A stretch of 16,048 nucleotides of DNA from Endomicrobium sp. (GTDB taxonomy: Bacteria; Elusimicrobiota; Endomicrobiia; Endomicrobiales; Endomicrobiaceae). The position numbers and the translations under genes were made by a program. A model generated the notes under the pieces. The model was not told the origin of the DNA, did no database searches, and saw nothing but the letters and a program-made list of their open reading frames with translations. Location of the stretch: contig JAISLV010000150.1 of NCBI GenBank assembly GCA_031277075.1, positions 1 through 16,048 on the forward strand, read 5' to 3'. Positions 1-6,793 of this stretch are shown piece by piece; the stretch's first letter is position 1; every line of letters begins with the position of its first letter.

Positions 1-932
1 ATTTTCCAAGCGTCGACAGCCAAACGAAACTTATAGGCGTTAAAAGTTAAATTGCCGTTTGAATGTAAAATTTCAATGTCTATAGCCGACCCTGCGTCAG
101 TTTTGCCTTTAATTTTTATAGACTTAATATTTCCGACTCTGTAGCCCGATAATTTTTTCATTATAAATTTTTCATCTAAAGAGCTTTCCCATTTTGAGTG
201 CGGGCTATCTACGCAATAGCCGCATTTTACGCCTTTGAGATAAGGCGGCGTAGCGGTCGTCCAATTCCAAACGTATTTCGGGTCTTCCGTATGCCCGCCG
301 CAATTTGCGTGAAAAACAGTTTGAGCTAATTTGCCGCCGTAAGTTAGAACTTCGCCTTTAGTGGCGATAACGGCTTTATTTGACGATAAGACTTCGGCTT
401 CCGCGCCGCCGTAGACTTGGCAGTGCGTCTGCGAACACATATCAAAACCTTCTTTATTGTGTTTGTTTAAGTTAGCGTAGGTATAGGTTCTGCTTATTAC
501 GGCTTGAGCCTTTAAAGCTTCTTCAGGCCAGCTTGCGCTTGATTCTTTTGGAACGACGCCTTTGAGATAATCTTCTATAGATAAAACGTTTACAACTGTA
601 AAACCGCTTTTAGCTTTGACTACGCTTAAATAGCCTCTATAAGGTTTTCTGTCGGCAAACATTACGCCTTTAGACGATTGTATAGTTACGGGAAAAGCGA
701 GTTTGTTTTGCCCGAAAGCAAGTTTCCCGTTTGAATAAGAAAGGTCGGCTTTGCCTTTGCTCAATTTATATTTTCCGCCGTTACCGTCGGTAATTATAAA
801 CTCCTCATTGCTTGCCGCGCTAAAAGAAACCGCTTCTGTAATTATGCCGACTCTTATTTCTTTGCGCGTCTGCGCGACGGAATATGAGAGCGAAAATATG
901 AGCGCGATAAAAATAAATAATGTTTTTTTCAT
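1..932 (-). CDS. SpoIID/LytB-domain peptidoglycan-active protein (3' part outside window)
   Basis: The ATG is at 932-930, and 310 codons stay open to the left edge, so the C-terminus is missing. Residues 1-20 look like a signal peptide (MKKTLFIFIA then a hydrophobic run ending SYSVA), giving an exported protein. Residues 117-215 carry the SpoIID/LytB signature: SIEDYLKGVVPKE, SWPEEALKAQAVISRTYTYA, FDMCSQTHCQVYGG and FHANCGGHTED. In SpoIID of spore formers the Glu of the VP-x-E motif is the lytic transglycosylase catalytic residue; here it is Glu130. Cys166, His170 and Cys171 lie in the metal/Cys segment of the family. The role in a non-sporulating diderm is inferred: glycan-strand cleavage or amidase enhancement at division or remodelling. 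It follows the barrel-protein gene by 66 nt. No strong ribosome binding site is visible before the ATG. Confidence 0.85.
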   Translation of the reverse strand, partial: MKKTLFIFIALIFSLSYSVAQTRKEIRVGIITEAVSFSAASNEEFIITDGNGGKYKLSKGKADLSYSNGKLAFGQNKLAFPVTIQSSKGVMFADRKPYRGYLSVVKAKSGFTVVNVLSIEDYLKGVVPKESSASWPEEALKAQAVISRTYTYANLNKHNKEGFDMCSQTHCQVYGGAEAEVLSSNKAVIATKGEVLTYGGKLAQTVFHANCGGHTEDPKYVWNWTTATPPYLKGVKCGYCVDSPHSKWESSLDEKFIMKKLSGYRVGNIKSIKIKGKTDAGSAIDIEILHSNGNLTFNAYKFRLAVDAWK

Positions 933-948
933 AGTTAACCGCCGCTTG

Positions 949-962
949 ACTGTTTGAACAGT
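949..962. promoter_or_regulatory. 14-nt palindrome, possible operator upstream of the SpoIID-domain gene
   Basis: ACTGTTTGAACAGT has 6-bp perfect arms around a central TG and sits 17 nt upstream of the SpoIID-gene ATG. It could be a dimeric repressor site or a small RNA hairpin. I see no second copy elsewhere in the window, so the operator reading is weak. Confidence 0.25.
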
Positions 963-984
963 TATAACTAAAAATCCGCACTGA

Positions 985-998
985 CGGCGATTGCGCCG
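985..998 (-). other. Small GC hairpin just after the barrel-protein stop codon
   Basis: CGGCG-ATTG-CGCCG on the plus strand gives a 5-bp stem with a 4-nt loop, directly beyond the TAG at 1001-999. On the transcribed strand a short T-run follows only about 9 nt later, so this is a poor intrinsic terminator. It may stabilise the mRNA 3' end or partly attenuate transcription into the SpoIID gene. Confidence 0.3.
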
Positions 999-1646
999 CT
1001 AAAATTTATATCCCAGCGAAAGCGTTATTTTATTTAATTCAATGTCTATTTCTTTTGAACCGTTTTGTAAATCAAAAACTTTTCCGCTGTGAACTCCGTA
1101 TAAACATTCAACTATATAATTGGTATAAATTATTCCAAACCCAAGCGCGTAATACAGCCCTCCGCCGTCTATTTTACTATTCTTTGAAAAAACCTCGTCG
1201 CTGTAAAAAAAGTTATATCCTATTTGCCCTACGGCGTATCCGTAAAGTCCCGGCTGCTGAGGCCAAGAACGCAGTTTAAGCGCAAAATAAACGGGCGCAA
1301 ATCCCGTTTTCCCGTCTAAATTTTCAAAACTTCCTGCAATTTGATAAGACGCGCCCGCGCCCGCCGCAATATATGCGCTTATATATTTAAAAAATTCCGC
1401 CGAAAAAGAAAACGCATTGTCGGTTTTTAAATTTGAACTTTCCGAATTTCCAAATTGCGGGTTGCAGTAAAAAGAGCCGTTAAAAATATATCCCGCTTTA
1501 ACGTTTGCTTCATAGACGTTTATAAACGCGGCGCTGATTTTTACGGGATTAAACAAAAAATCAAATTCGTCGGCAAAGACGGCAGCCCGCGCCGACAAAA
1601 CTATAATCGTAGCCGCAATGACAACCTTCAAAATTTTAATTTTCAT
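999..1646 (-). CDS. Putative small outer-membrane beta-barrel protein
   Basis: This 215-residue protein has no family I can name. Residues 1-25 form a signal peptide: MKIKILK, a hydrophobic core, then a likely cut after AVFA before DEFDFLF. The mature part is rich in Gly, Tyr, Phe and alternating polar/hydrophobic stretches (for example GLYGYAVGQIGYNFFYSDE and GLYYALGFGIIYTNYIVE). It ends in ITLSLGYKF. A final aromatic residue after an alternating strand is the usual beta-signal read by the BAM machinery, so an 8-stranded outer-membrane barrel is the best guess. The ATG lies inside the end of queH (11-nt overlap), which suggests translational coupling. The nearest AAGG is about 14 nt upstream, so ribosome binding looks weak. 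Its substrate or function cannot be read from the sequence. Confidence 0.6.
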   Translation of the reverse strand: MKIKILKVVIAATIIVLSARAAVFADEFDFLFNPVKISAAFINVYEANVKAGYIFNGSFYCNPQFGNSESSNLKTDNAFSFSAEFFKYISAYIAAGAGASYQIAGSFENLDGKTGFAPVYFALKLRSWPQQPGLYGYAVGQIGYNFFYSDEVFSKNSKIDGGGLYYALGFGIIYTNYIVECLYGVHSGKVFDLQNGSKEIDIELNKITLSLGYKF

Positions 1647-2178
1647 TTTTAATTTTTAACTGCCTTTCTCTGTATGATTTATCGCAAGCGCAATATTTTT
1701 GCATATAATATCCTTGTCGGCGAAGCAAATTTTTACCCTCGTAAAAACCGTCTCTAAAATCTTTATATAGAAATTTAACGTCAAAACGCTTTGAGAATTT
1801 TTCCGCCGTATCTTTTACCAAAGAATGTTTTTGATAAGGGCTTGAAAGAAGAGACGTTGAAAAATAATCAAACCCGTTATTTTTTGCAAAAAGCGCGGTT
1901 TTTTCAAGCCTTATTTCATAACATAAAGAACAAATTTCTTTGCTGCGGTCTTTCCAAGAAGAATAATCGTAAATAAAATTTTCTTCCTCTAAAAACTTAA
2001 CGCCCGAAAACGCGGCGTATTTTACGGCTGATTCTTTTCTTTTTCTGTATTCTTCTTCGTCGTAAATATTGGGGTTGAACCAATAAAAAGAAATATCGCA
2101 ACCGTCTTTTAAAGCCGTTACGGCGGAAGCCGAACACGGCGCGCAGCAAATATGCAATAACAGTTTGGGTTTTGACAT
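1636..2178 (-). CDS. queH: Epoxyqueuosine reductase QueH (DUF208 family)
   Basis: This 180-residue protein should catalyse the last step of queuosine synthesis, reducing epoxyqueuosine to queuosine at position 34 of GUN-anticodon tRNAs. It is the unrelated alternative to the cobalamin enzyme QueG. Family hallmarks are visible: LLLHICCAPCSA at the N-terminus (Cys11, Cys12, Cys15), WFNPNIYDEEEYRKR, the pair Cys83/Cys86 in EICSLCYEIRLEKTA, STSLLSSPYQ, and Cys163/Cys165 in QKYCACDKS. In characterised QueH, conserved cysteines bind a 4Fe-4S cluster and a nearby metal. Length is normal for the family. It starts 37 nt after ruvB and its end overlaps the barrel gene. The AAGG before the start is about 14 nt away, longer than ideal. 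It needs queA and tgt partners, which are not in the window. Confidence 0.92.
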   Translation of the reverse strand: MSKPKLLLHICCAPCSASAVTALKDGCDISFYWFNPNIYDEEEYRKRKESAVKYAAFSGVKFLEEENFIYDYSSWKDRSKEICSLCYEIRLEKTALFAKNNGFDYFSTSLLSSPYQKHSLVKDTAEKFSKRFDVKFLYKDFRDGFYEGKNLLRRQGYYMQKYCACDKSYRERQLKIKNEN

Positions 2179-2215
2179 AATAGTTTTATAAGCCTTGCCT
2201 GAGGCGTTTGGCGTT

Positions 2216-3226
2216 TTAAAGCAATTGGTTTTGCGGTTTTATGCCGATATGCTTATATCCCGCTTCGGTGACAACTCTCCCGCGCGAAGTGCGCGCTATG
2301 AAGCCCGATTGTATTAAATACGGCTCGTAGACGTCGGTAATAGTGTCGCTTTCTTCAGACATTGCTACGGAAAGAGTGTCTACGCCTACAGGTCCGCCGC
2401 CGAATTTTTCTATTATCACTGTGAGCAAAAGCCTGTCCATTTTGTCTAGCCCGGCAGAGTCTACGTTTAAAGCGTTAAGCGCTTTTTTTGCGATTTCTTT
2501 TGTAATTTTTCCGCCTGCTATTTGCGCAAAATCTCTTACTCTTTTTAAAAGCCTGTTTACTATCCTAGGCGTTCCTCTTGAACGTTTTGCAATTTCTTCA
2601 GCGGCGTCGTCGTCTATTTCCGCTTCCATTATTAATGCGGAACGTTTGACTATTCTCACTAGTTCCACGTCGGTATAAAAATCTAAATGTTCCACTATGC
2701 CGAATCTGTCTCTTAAAGGGCTTGATAAAAGCCCCGAACGCGTTGTGGCTCCGACAAGCGTAAAATGAGGAATAGGTAATTTTATCGTTTTTGCAGACGG
2801 ACCCTGTCCGATAATTATGTCTAGTTCAAAATCTTCCATTACCGAATACAGAGATTCCTCTACAAGATGATTCATTCTGTGAATTTCGTCTATAAAAAAA
2901 ACGTCGCCTTCTGATAAATTCGTAAGTATCGCCGCCAAATCGCCCACTTTTTTTAAAACAGGTCCCGAAGTCATTCTAAAATTTCCGCCCATTTCTCTTG
3001 CGATAATATGGGAAAGAGTGGTTTTGCCCAAACCCGGCGGCGCGTAAAAAAGACAATGGTCAAGCGTTTCTTTACGTTTTTGCGCGGCTTCTATAAAAAC
3101 TTTCAAATTATCTTTAAGTTTGTCTTGCCCTATAAAATCGTCAAGAGTTTTAGGTCTTAAAGAATTTTCTATTCTTTCGTCTTCCGTAATAGAAACCGTT
3201 TCTAATACGCGGTCAATATTGTCCAT
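2216..3226 (-). CDS. ruvB: Holliday junction branch-migration ATPase RuvB
   Basis: This 336-residue AAA+ motor forms hexameric rings that pump DNA through a RuvA-bound Holliday junction. Visible motifs in order: Walker A APPGLGKTT (62-70), Walker B VFFIDEIHR (109-117), sensor 1 VGATTRSG (158-165), and the arginine-finger stretch PLRDRFG (170-176). A C-terminal winged-helix segment contains RTSRGRVVTEAGYKHIG. Length and motifs are canonical. The start is supported by AAGGAA about 5 nt upstream; that ribosome binding site overlaps the last codons of ruvA, and the two genes are only 2 nt apart, so they should be translationally coupled. Confidence 0.98.
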   Translation of the reverse strand: MDNIDRVLETVSITEDERIENSLRPKTLDDFIGQDKLKDNLKVFIEAAQKRKETLDHCLFYAPPGLGKTTLSHIIAREMGGNFRMTSGPVLKKVGDLAAILTNLSEGDVFFIDEIHRMNHLVEESLYSVMEDFELDIIIGQGPSAKTIKLPIPHFTLVGATTRSGLLSSPLRDRFGIVEHLDFYTDVELVRIVKRSALIMEAEIDDDAAEEIAKRSRGTPRIVNRLLKRVRDFAQIAGGKITKEIAKKALNALNVDSAGLDKMDRLLLTVIIEKFGGGPVGVDTLSVAMSEESDTITDVYEPYLIQSGFIARTSRGRVVTEAGYKHIGIKPQNQLL

Positions 3227-3228
3227 TT

Positions 3229-3867
3229 TTATTCCTTATAAACGTTTAGAGCTTTTTTAATTAACTCTTCAAGCGAAATATTAGAATTTTCCATATAAAC
3301 TTCGTTGACGGCGTTGCGCGACTGCGTTTCTTTATACCCAAGCGCCGCTAGAGCCGAAACTGCTTCTAAAACTACTCCCGTTAAAGATATTTTAGACGTT
3401 CCCGCCCATTTTTCGCGCCCTGAAACATTTACGGACGAAATTTTATCTTTAAGCGCGGCGATTAATTTATCCGCAGTTTTCTTTGTGAATCCAAAAAGAC
3501 TTGTAAGCATAGCTGAATTCTTGTCTAATACCGCCGTTTTAAAATCAGCCAATGATTTTGAAACTTTATCCATATATTCCAAAGCCTTTTTTGCGCCTGT
3601 AGCTGGAACTTCGTTTTTAATTAAAAGGAATATTTCGCGTTCTTCTTTTGTCAAAAAACCGTAAAGGCTGACAGTTCCGCCATACATTGCATTGACGGAC
3701 TCAACGATATAAATTTTAATAAAAGAGCCGTTTACAGACATGCCAGCCGGCGGCAGCTTTTCGAAAGCTGAAGACGAAATAAAAATTTTACGTCCTATGC
3801 CGCCTGTTTCAACAATGATATTGTCAAGCTCTTTTGCTTCTAATGTTCCCGTTATATAGTCAATCAT
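3229..3867 (-). CDS. ruvA: Holliday junction-binding protein RuvA (divergent)
   Basis: The start at 3867 gives 212 residues beginning MIDYITGTLEAK, the usual RuvA opening, with AGAAGGA 4-5 nt upstream. A start five codons further upstream (MKKDIMID) would put this ribosome binding site inside the gene, so I reject it. Domain I is an OB fold (1-71) ending SLYGF, followed by two HhH regions (about 82-140) and a C-terminal domain III (about 165-212) that should contact RuvB. The HhH hairpins are worn: the expected GVGPK reads ATGAK (89-93), and GIGKKTA reads GFTKKTA (126-132). The acidic pin region (55-67, VESVNAMYGGTVS) is about 6 residues longer than in E. coli and keeps one acidic residue. 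It overlaps the upstream metalloprotease gene by 8 nt. Confidence 0.93.
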   Translation of the reverse strand: MIDYITGTLEAKELDNIIVETGGIGRKIFISSSAFEKLPPAGMSVNGSFIKIYIVESVNAMYGGTVSLYGFLTKEEREIFLLIKNEVPATGAKKALEYMDKVSKSLADFKTAVLDKNSAMLTSLFGFTKKTADKLIAALKDKISSVNVSGREKWAGTSKISLTGVVLEAVSALAALGYKETQSRNAVNEVYMENSNISLEELIKKALNVYKE

Positions 3868-4468
3868 AATATCCTTCTTCATCGCCCGTAGGAGGCTCTT
3901 TGATAAATCTTTTTATATGCGCAAAAAGCAGCCATAATGCCGACGCGGTTGTAAATGAGCTGAGAATTTTAAAAAACGCTCTCGCCTGAATTTCTTTGCC
4001 TTTTGTGCCAAACCAGCCGTGCATATAATCCTGCCAATCTCCCATATCGCCGGGATTTGCATTGACTAAAATCATTTCGTCTTCAATTTGCTGCATAGCG
4101 CTGTAATCTGCTACGGAATTAAAAGACAGAGCCAAAAACAAAATACAGATATCGGCTTGTATTTCCCATCCTTTGCGCTGAAAATATAAAAAGACGCAAA
4201 GCGGCGTAAGAATTTCCATAGCCGTCCCGCCGATAATCGTCATAAACTCATTTCCAAAAAACAGAAAATGAAAAAGTTTATGCCCGAACTCGTGCGTAAA
4301 AAGCGTAAAATTATAAACCGCAGAGTAAAGCGCGCTATGACCTTTTGAATTTATATAAAAATAAAAAACGGCAGTGAACGCGGCGATAAATAAAATCCCC
4401 GTTATGCCGTAATGCGTAAAAAATATCCCCCTTTTTTTAGGGTCTAAAAATTCTAACGCTTTTTTCAT
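3860..4468 (-). CDS. Integral membrane M50-like zinc metalloprotease candidate in the ruv cluster
   Basis: This 202-residue protein has about five hydrophobic segments (roughly 20-40, 48-70, 78-96, 103-122, 166-186). A metalloprotease-type motif HEFGH sits at 59-63 inside or next to a membrane segment. It is followed by GGTAMEILTP (80-89), as seen in bacterial M50-like membrane peptidases, where a GG-x-x-x-(Q/E)-x-x-x-P stretch follows the HExxH. An acidic stretch GDMGDWQDYMHGW (about 140-152) could supply the third metal ligand. The cytoplasmic tail is basic. No gene symbol can be assigned and the substrate is unknown. It lies between ruvC (115-nt gap) and ruvA (8-nt overlap), so it is co-transcribed with ruvAB. 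Nothing in the protein suggests a direct role in recombination. The zinc site is a motif call, not proof of activity. Confidence 0.7.
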   Translation of the reverse strand: MKKALEFLDPKKRGIFFTHYGITGILFIAAFTAVFYFYINSKGHSALYSAVYNFTLFTHEFGHKLFHFLFFGNEFMTIIGGTAMEILTPLCVFLYFQRKGWEIQADICILFLALSFNSVADYSAMQQIEDEMILVNANPGDMGDWQDYMHGWFGTKGKEIQARAFFKILSSFTTASALWLLFAHIKRFIKEPPTGDEEGYYD

Positions 4469-4583
4469 TTTTCACTTTGCCGCTGCGGACGAACGAAAAA
4501 TATTTCAAAGCAAAAAGCAGCTTCTATAGCGCAAGGAACGAGGGGACTGCCGCCGCAGAGCGCATGATATTTTATCATTGCTT

Positions 4584-5078
4584 TCATTCGTTTGTAGCGC
4601 TCTTTACCCCAGCGGTATTGACGTGGCATATAGCCATTGCAAGAGCGTCGGCTGCGTCGTCTGGCTGAGGAACTTCTTTTAACCCGAGCGCAATTTTTAC
4701 CATATTCTGCATTTGAAATTTGTCCGCCGAACCGTAGCCCGTAAGCGCTATTTTTACGCTTCTCGGGTTATATTCAAACAATTTTATTTTGTTTAAAGCA
4801 AGCGTTAAAACTATCGCGCCTCTGGCTTGTCCGACTTGAGCTACCGACGCGGCTTTTTTTAAGAAAAAAAGCTGTTCTATAGCGGCGACGTCAGGCTTAT
4901 ATTTATTTATAATAGCTTGAAGGTCGGCGTTAATATTTTGAAGTCTTTCAACAAGAGTTTGGGTTGGTTTTGTGCGTATACAGCCGTAATTTAAAGGGGT
5001 TATTTTATAGCGGTCAAAAACTTCTATAACGCCCCATCCCGTAAGAGAAAGACCAGGATCAATGCCTAACGCTATCAT
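4584..5078 (-). CDS. ruvC: Holliday junction resolvase RuvC
   Basis: This 164-residue endonuclease cuts Holliday junctions symmetrically during recombinational repair. The RNase H-like active site is complete: Asp7 in MIALGIDPGLSLTGWG, Glu68 in AAIEQLFF, and Asp141/Asp144 in QPDDAADALAMAICH, matching D7/E66/D138/D141 of E. coli RuvC. Other family marks are the ASVAQVGQARG stretch and the NPRSVKIALTGYGSADK stretch. Length is typical. AGGATTAAA sits directly before the ATG and supports this start. It is separated from yebC by a 249-nt structured gap, so it may have its own promoter. The next gene is the membrane metalloprotease candidate rather than ruvA. Confidence 0.97.
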   Translation of the reverse strand: MIALGIDPGLSLTGWGVIEVFDRYKITPLNYGCIRTKPTQTLVERLQNINADLQAIINKYKPDVAAIEQLFFLKKAASVAQVGQARGAIVLTLALNKIKLFEYNPRSVKIALTGYGSADKFQMQNMVKIALGLKEVPQPDDAADALAMAICHVNTAGVKSATNE

Positions 5079-5115
5079 TTTAATCCTAATACAAATTTAG
5101 TGAACGCAAAGAAAT

Positions 5116-5300
5116 CTGCAAACTGCCGCCATGTTTTTAAAAAAAACGTATTTTCTAAGGAAGAGACGAAATTTTTTTTATAAGCCTAAAGCGGCGGCAG
5201 AAAAACCTTAAACAAGCTAAAACGGCATTATTTATTTCATAGTCATTTTGGGATAATGCCGCCGCCGTTTTAGCAAATGAGCCAATGCCGCTGTTTGCAG
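5116..5300. repeat. Nested inverted repeats filling the yebC-ruvC gap
   Basis: The 249 nt between yebC and ruvC (5079-5327) hold no plausible gene but three pairing units. The outer arms are CTGCAAAC (5116-5123) with GTTTGCAG (5293-5300). Inside, CTGCCGCC (5123-5130) pairs with GGCGGCAG (5193-5200). A second inner hairpin pairs 5216-5231 (GCTAAAACGGCATTAT) with 5253-5260 plus 5267-5274, leaving a 6-nt GCCGCC bulge and a 21-nt loop. Together they would fold like a three-way junction. On the minus strand the last hairpin is followed by TTGTTTAAGGTTTTT, so it could terminate yebC transcription. Alternatives are a MITE-like remnant or a structured leader for ruvC. No target-site duplication is visible. 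Confidence 0.6.
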
Positions 5301-5327
5301 TTATAAAAAAGCGGACTATCGTTTCTT

Positions 5328-6074
5328 TTACGAGTATTTTTCTATTTCTTCTTGAGATATGTCAAAATTTGCATAGACGTTTTTAACGTCGTCGTGTTCT
5401 TCTAAAGCGTTCATAAGTTTAAGCATGCTTTCGGCGTCGCCGCCTGTAAGTTTAACGTAAGTTTGCGCAATATTTGTAATTTCAGCGGAAAGTATAGGTA
5501 TATTTTTTTCTTTCAAAGCGGTTTTTACGCTGTCAAAATCAGAAGGAGAAGTTATAATTTCATACTCTGCGCCGTCGCTTTTAAAATCTTGAGCGCCTGC
5601 TTCAAGCGCTATATTCATAAGCGTTTCTTCGTCGGCGGCAGACTTTTCAACTATAATATCGCCTTTTCTGTCAAACATCCAGCCTACGCAGCCTGTTTCG
5701 CCTAAGTTGCCGTTATGCTGAGAAAACATTTTTCTAATTTCCGAAGCCGTCCTGTTTTTATTGTCAGTAGTAACTTCAACTATTAAAGCTACGCCCGCAG
5801 GACCGTACCCTTCATAATTCATTTCTTCATATGTTACGCCGGGCAGCTCGCCTGTGCCTCTTTGTATGGCTTTCTTAATATTGTCCTGCGGCATATTGGC
5901 TTCTTTGGCGTCTTCTATAATTTTTCTTAAACGAGCGTTATTTTCAAGCGAACCTCCGCCTTCTTTTGCCGCAATTACTATTTCTCTGATAATTTTAGTG
6001 AACACTTTCCCTTTTTTTGCGTCGGTCGCTGCTTTTTTGTGCTTAATGCTTGCCCATTTATTATGACCTGACAT
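5328..6074 (-). CDS. yebC: YebC/PmpR-family protein (translation factor or regulator)
   Basis: The chosen start at 6074 gives 248 residues beginning MSGHNKWASIKHKKAATDAKKG, the invariant opening of this family, with GGGAG about 6 nt upstream. A longer reading frame extends to 6167, but its extra residues are atypical and the ribosome binding site fits only the inner ATG. Further family marks are LRKIIEDAKEANMPQDNIKKAI, the YEGYGPAGVALIVE stretch and NLGETGCVGWMF. YebC proteins were annotated as transcriptional regulators; some members have since been shown to help ribosomes through proline-rich stretches. The gene is the usual neighbour of ruvC. It follows atpC after 214 nt, so it probably starts a separate unit, though I see no convincing promoter. 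Confidence 0.95.
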   Translation of the reverse strand: MSGHNKWASIKHKKAATDAKKGKVFTKIIREIVIAAKEGGGSLENNARLRKIIEDAKEANMPQDNIKKAIQRGTGELPGVTYEEMNYEGYGPAGVALIVEVTTDNKNRTASEIRKMFSQHNGNLGETGCVGWMFDRKGDIIVEKSAADEETLMNIALEAGAQDFKSDGAEYEIITSPSDFDSVKTALKEKNIPILSAEITNIAQTYVKLTGGDAESMLKLMNALEEHDDVKNVYANFDISQEEIEKYS

Positions 6075-6210
6075 ATTCGCTCCCTTTTTAAAAATTAATA
6101 GTCTTAAAAACAAGCGGCAAAATATATAGAACCTGTTCCCGCGCTCTTTATTTTTAGAGACACCCAAATAGGTTTTTAAGGGTTATTATTGCTAAAAATC
6201 TGAAACTTTT

Positions 6211-6223
6211 ATGATAATATCAT
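6211..6223. repeat. Short AT palindrome in the atpC-yebC gap
   Basis: ATGATAATATCAT has 6-bp arms around a single A. The same arms with a 3-nt spacer (ATGATA-TTT-TATCAT) occur at 4564-4578 in the ruvC-metalloprotease gap. Two copies of one palindrome in adjacent gaps could mark a shared regulator site, but AT-rich DNA yields such pairs by chance. The rest of the 6075-6288 gap shows no gene. Confidence 0.2.
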
Positions 6224-6266
6224 CGCGCGAAAACATAAAAAAACAAAGAAGACCGCAACAAAACGC

Positions 6267-6282
6267 AAAAAAAAGGGGGGGG
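6267..6282. repeat. A8-G8 homopolymer tract just after atpC
   Basis: Eight A are followed by eight G on the plus strand, so the atpC transcript runs into C8 then U8 six nucleotides after its stop codon. G8 is unusual in such AT-rich DNA and is a likely slippage or sequencing-error site. There is no stem before the U-run, so it is not a standard terminator. Confidence 0.7.
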
Positions 6283-6288
6283 TAAACA

Positions 6289-6711
6289 TTATCTTTTCTT
6301 TCTTTTAATCGGCGCGTTTGACTTTAATTCAGACGCGGCTTTTTTAAGCTGCATTTCTATCGCTGCGGAATTTTGCGCGTCTTTTTTATTAGCTTTAATA
6401 CTTGCGGCAAGTTTTACGGCTTCTTCAAATTTATGTCTATTTTCATCGTCGGATATTATCGCAAACTCTGCGACAATATTTACCGCGTTTTGAGAAATTT
6501 CGGCAAATCCGCCTGTTACGGCGATTTTTTTTGTTTCTGCGCCGTCTCCAAGACGAATAATAATTTCTCCGCGTTTTAATTTTGAGACCAAATTAGTATG
6601 ACCGGGTAAAACTTCTATTATGCCCGCTAGAGTAGGCAAAGAAACCGAATAGACGTTTCCTTTAAACGCGCTGCCTTCAGGAGATAATATTTCTAATGCC
6701 AATACGTTCAT
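6289..6711 (-). CDS. atpC: ATP synthase F1 epsilon subunit
   Basis: This 140-residue central-stalk subunit couples F1 to the c-ring and can inhibit ATP hydrolysis. The N-terminal beta-sandwich (1-85) shows the family pattern: LEILSPEGSAFKGNVYSVSLPT, GIIEVLPGHTNLVSKLKRGE and IAVTGGFAEI. The C-terminal helical part (about 88-140) is basic and ends SNAPIKRKKR, an extra-basic tail compared with common epsilon subunits. AAAGGA lies 5 nt before the ATG. It is the last gene of the atp operon, 82 nt after atpD. Confidence 0.95.
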   Translation of the reverse strand: MNVLALEILSPEGSAFKGNVYSVSLPTLAGIIEVLPGHTNLVSKLKRGEIIIRLGDGAETKKIAVTGGFAEISQNAVNIVAEFAIISDDENRHKFEEAVKLAASIKANKKDAQNSAAIEMQLKKAASELKSNAPIKRKKR

Positions 6712-6793
6712 TTTTTCCTTTATAGACGCAAAAACCGCCGCCGATAAAACATGACAGCCGTTTGCGCTGCAAAAATTTCCAGCCGCGTCTCAA

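Noticed and set aside
4469..4583. Hidden small gene or terminator between ruvC and the metalloprotease gene
   Set aside because: No convincing ribosome binding site and start on the minus strand; the CTGCGG/CCGCAG arms are too far apart and lack a T-run.
5328..6167. Longer YebC start at 6167
   Set aside because: The inner ATG at 6074 has GGGAG and opens with the invariant family sequence; the extension matches nothing in the family.
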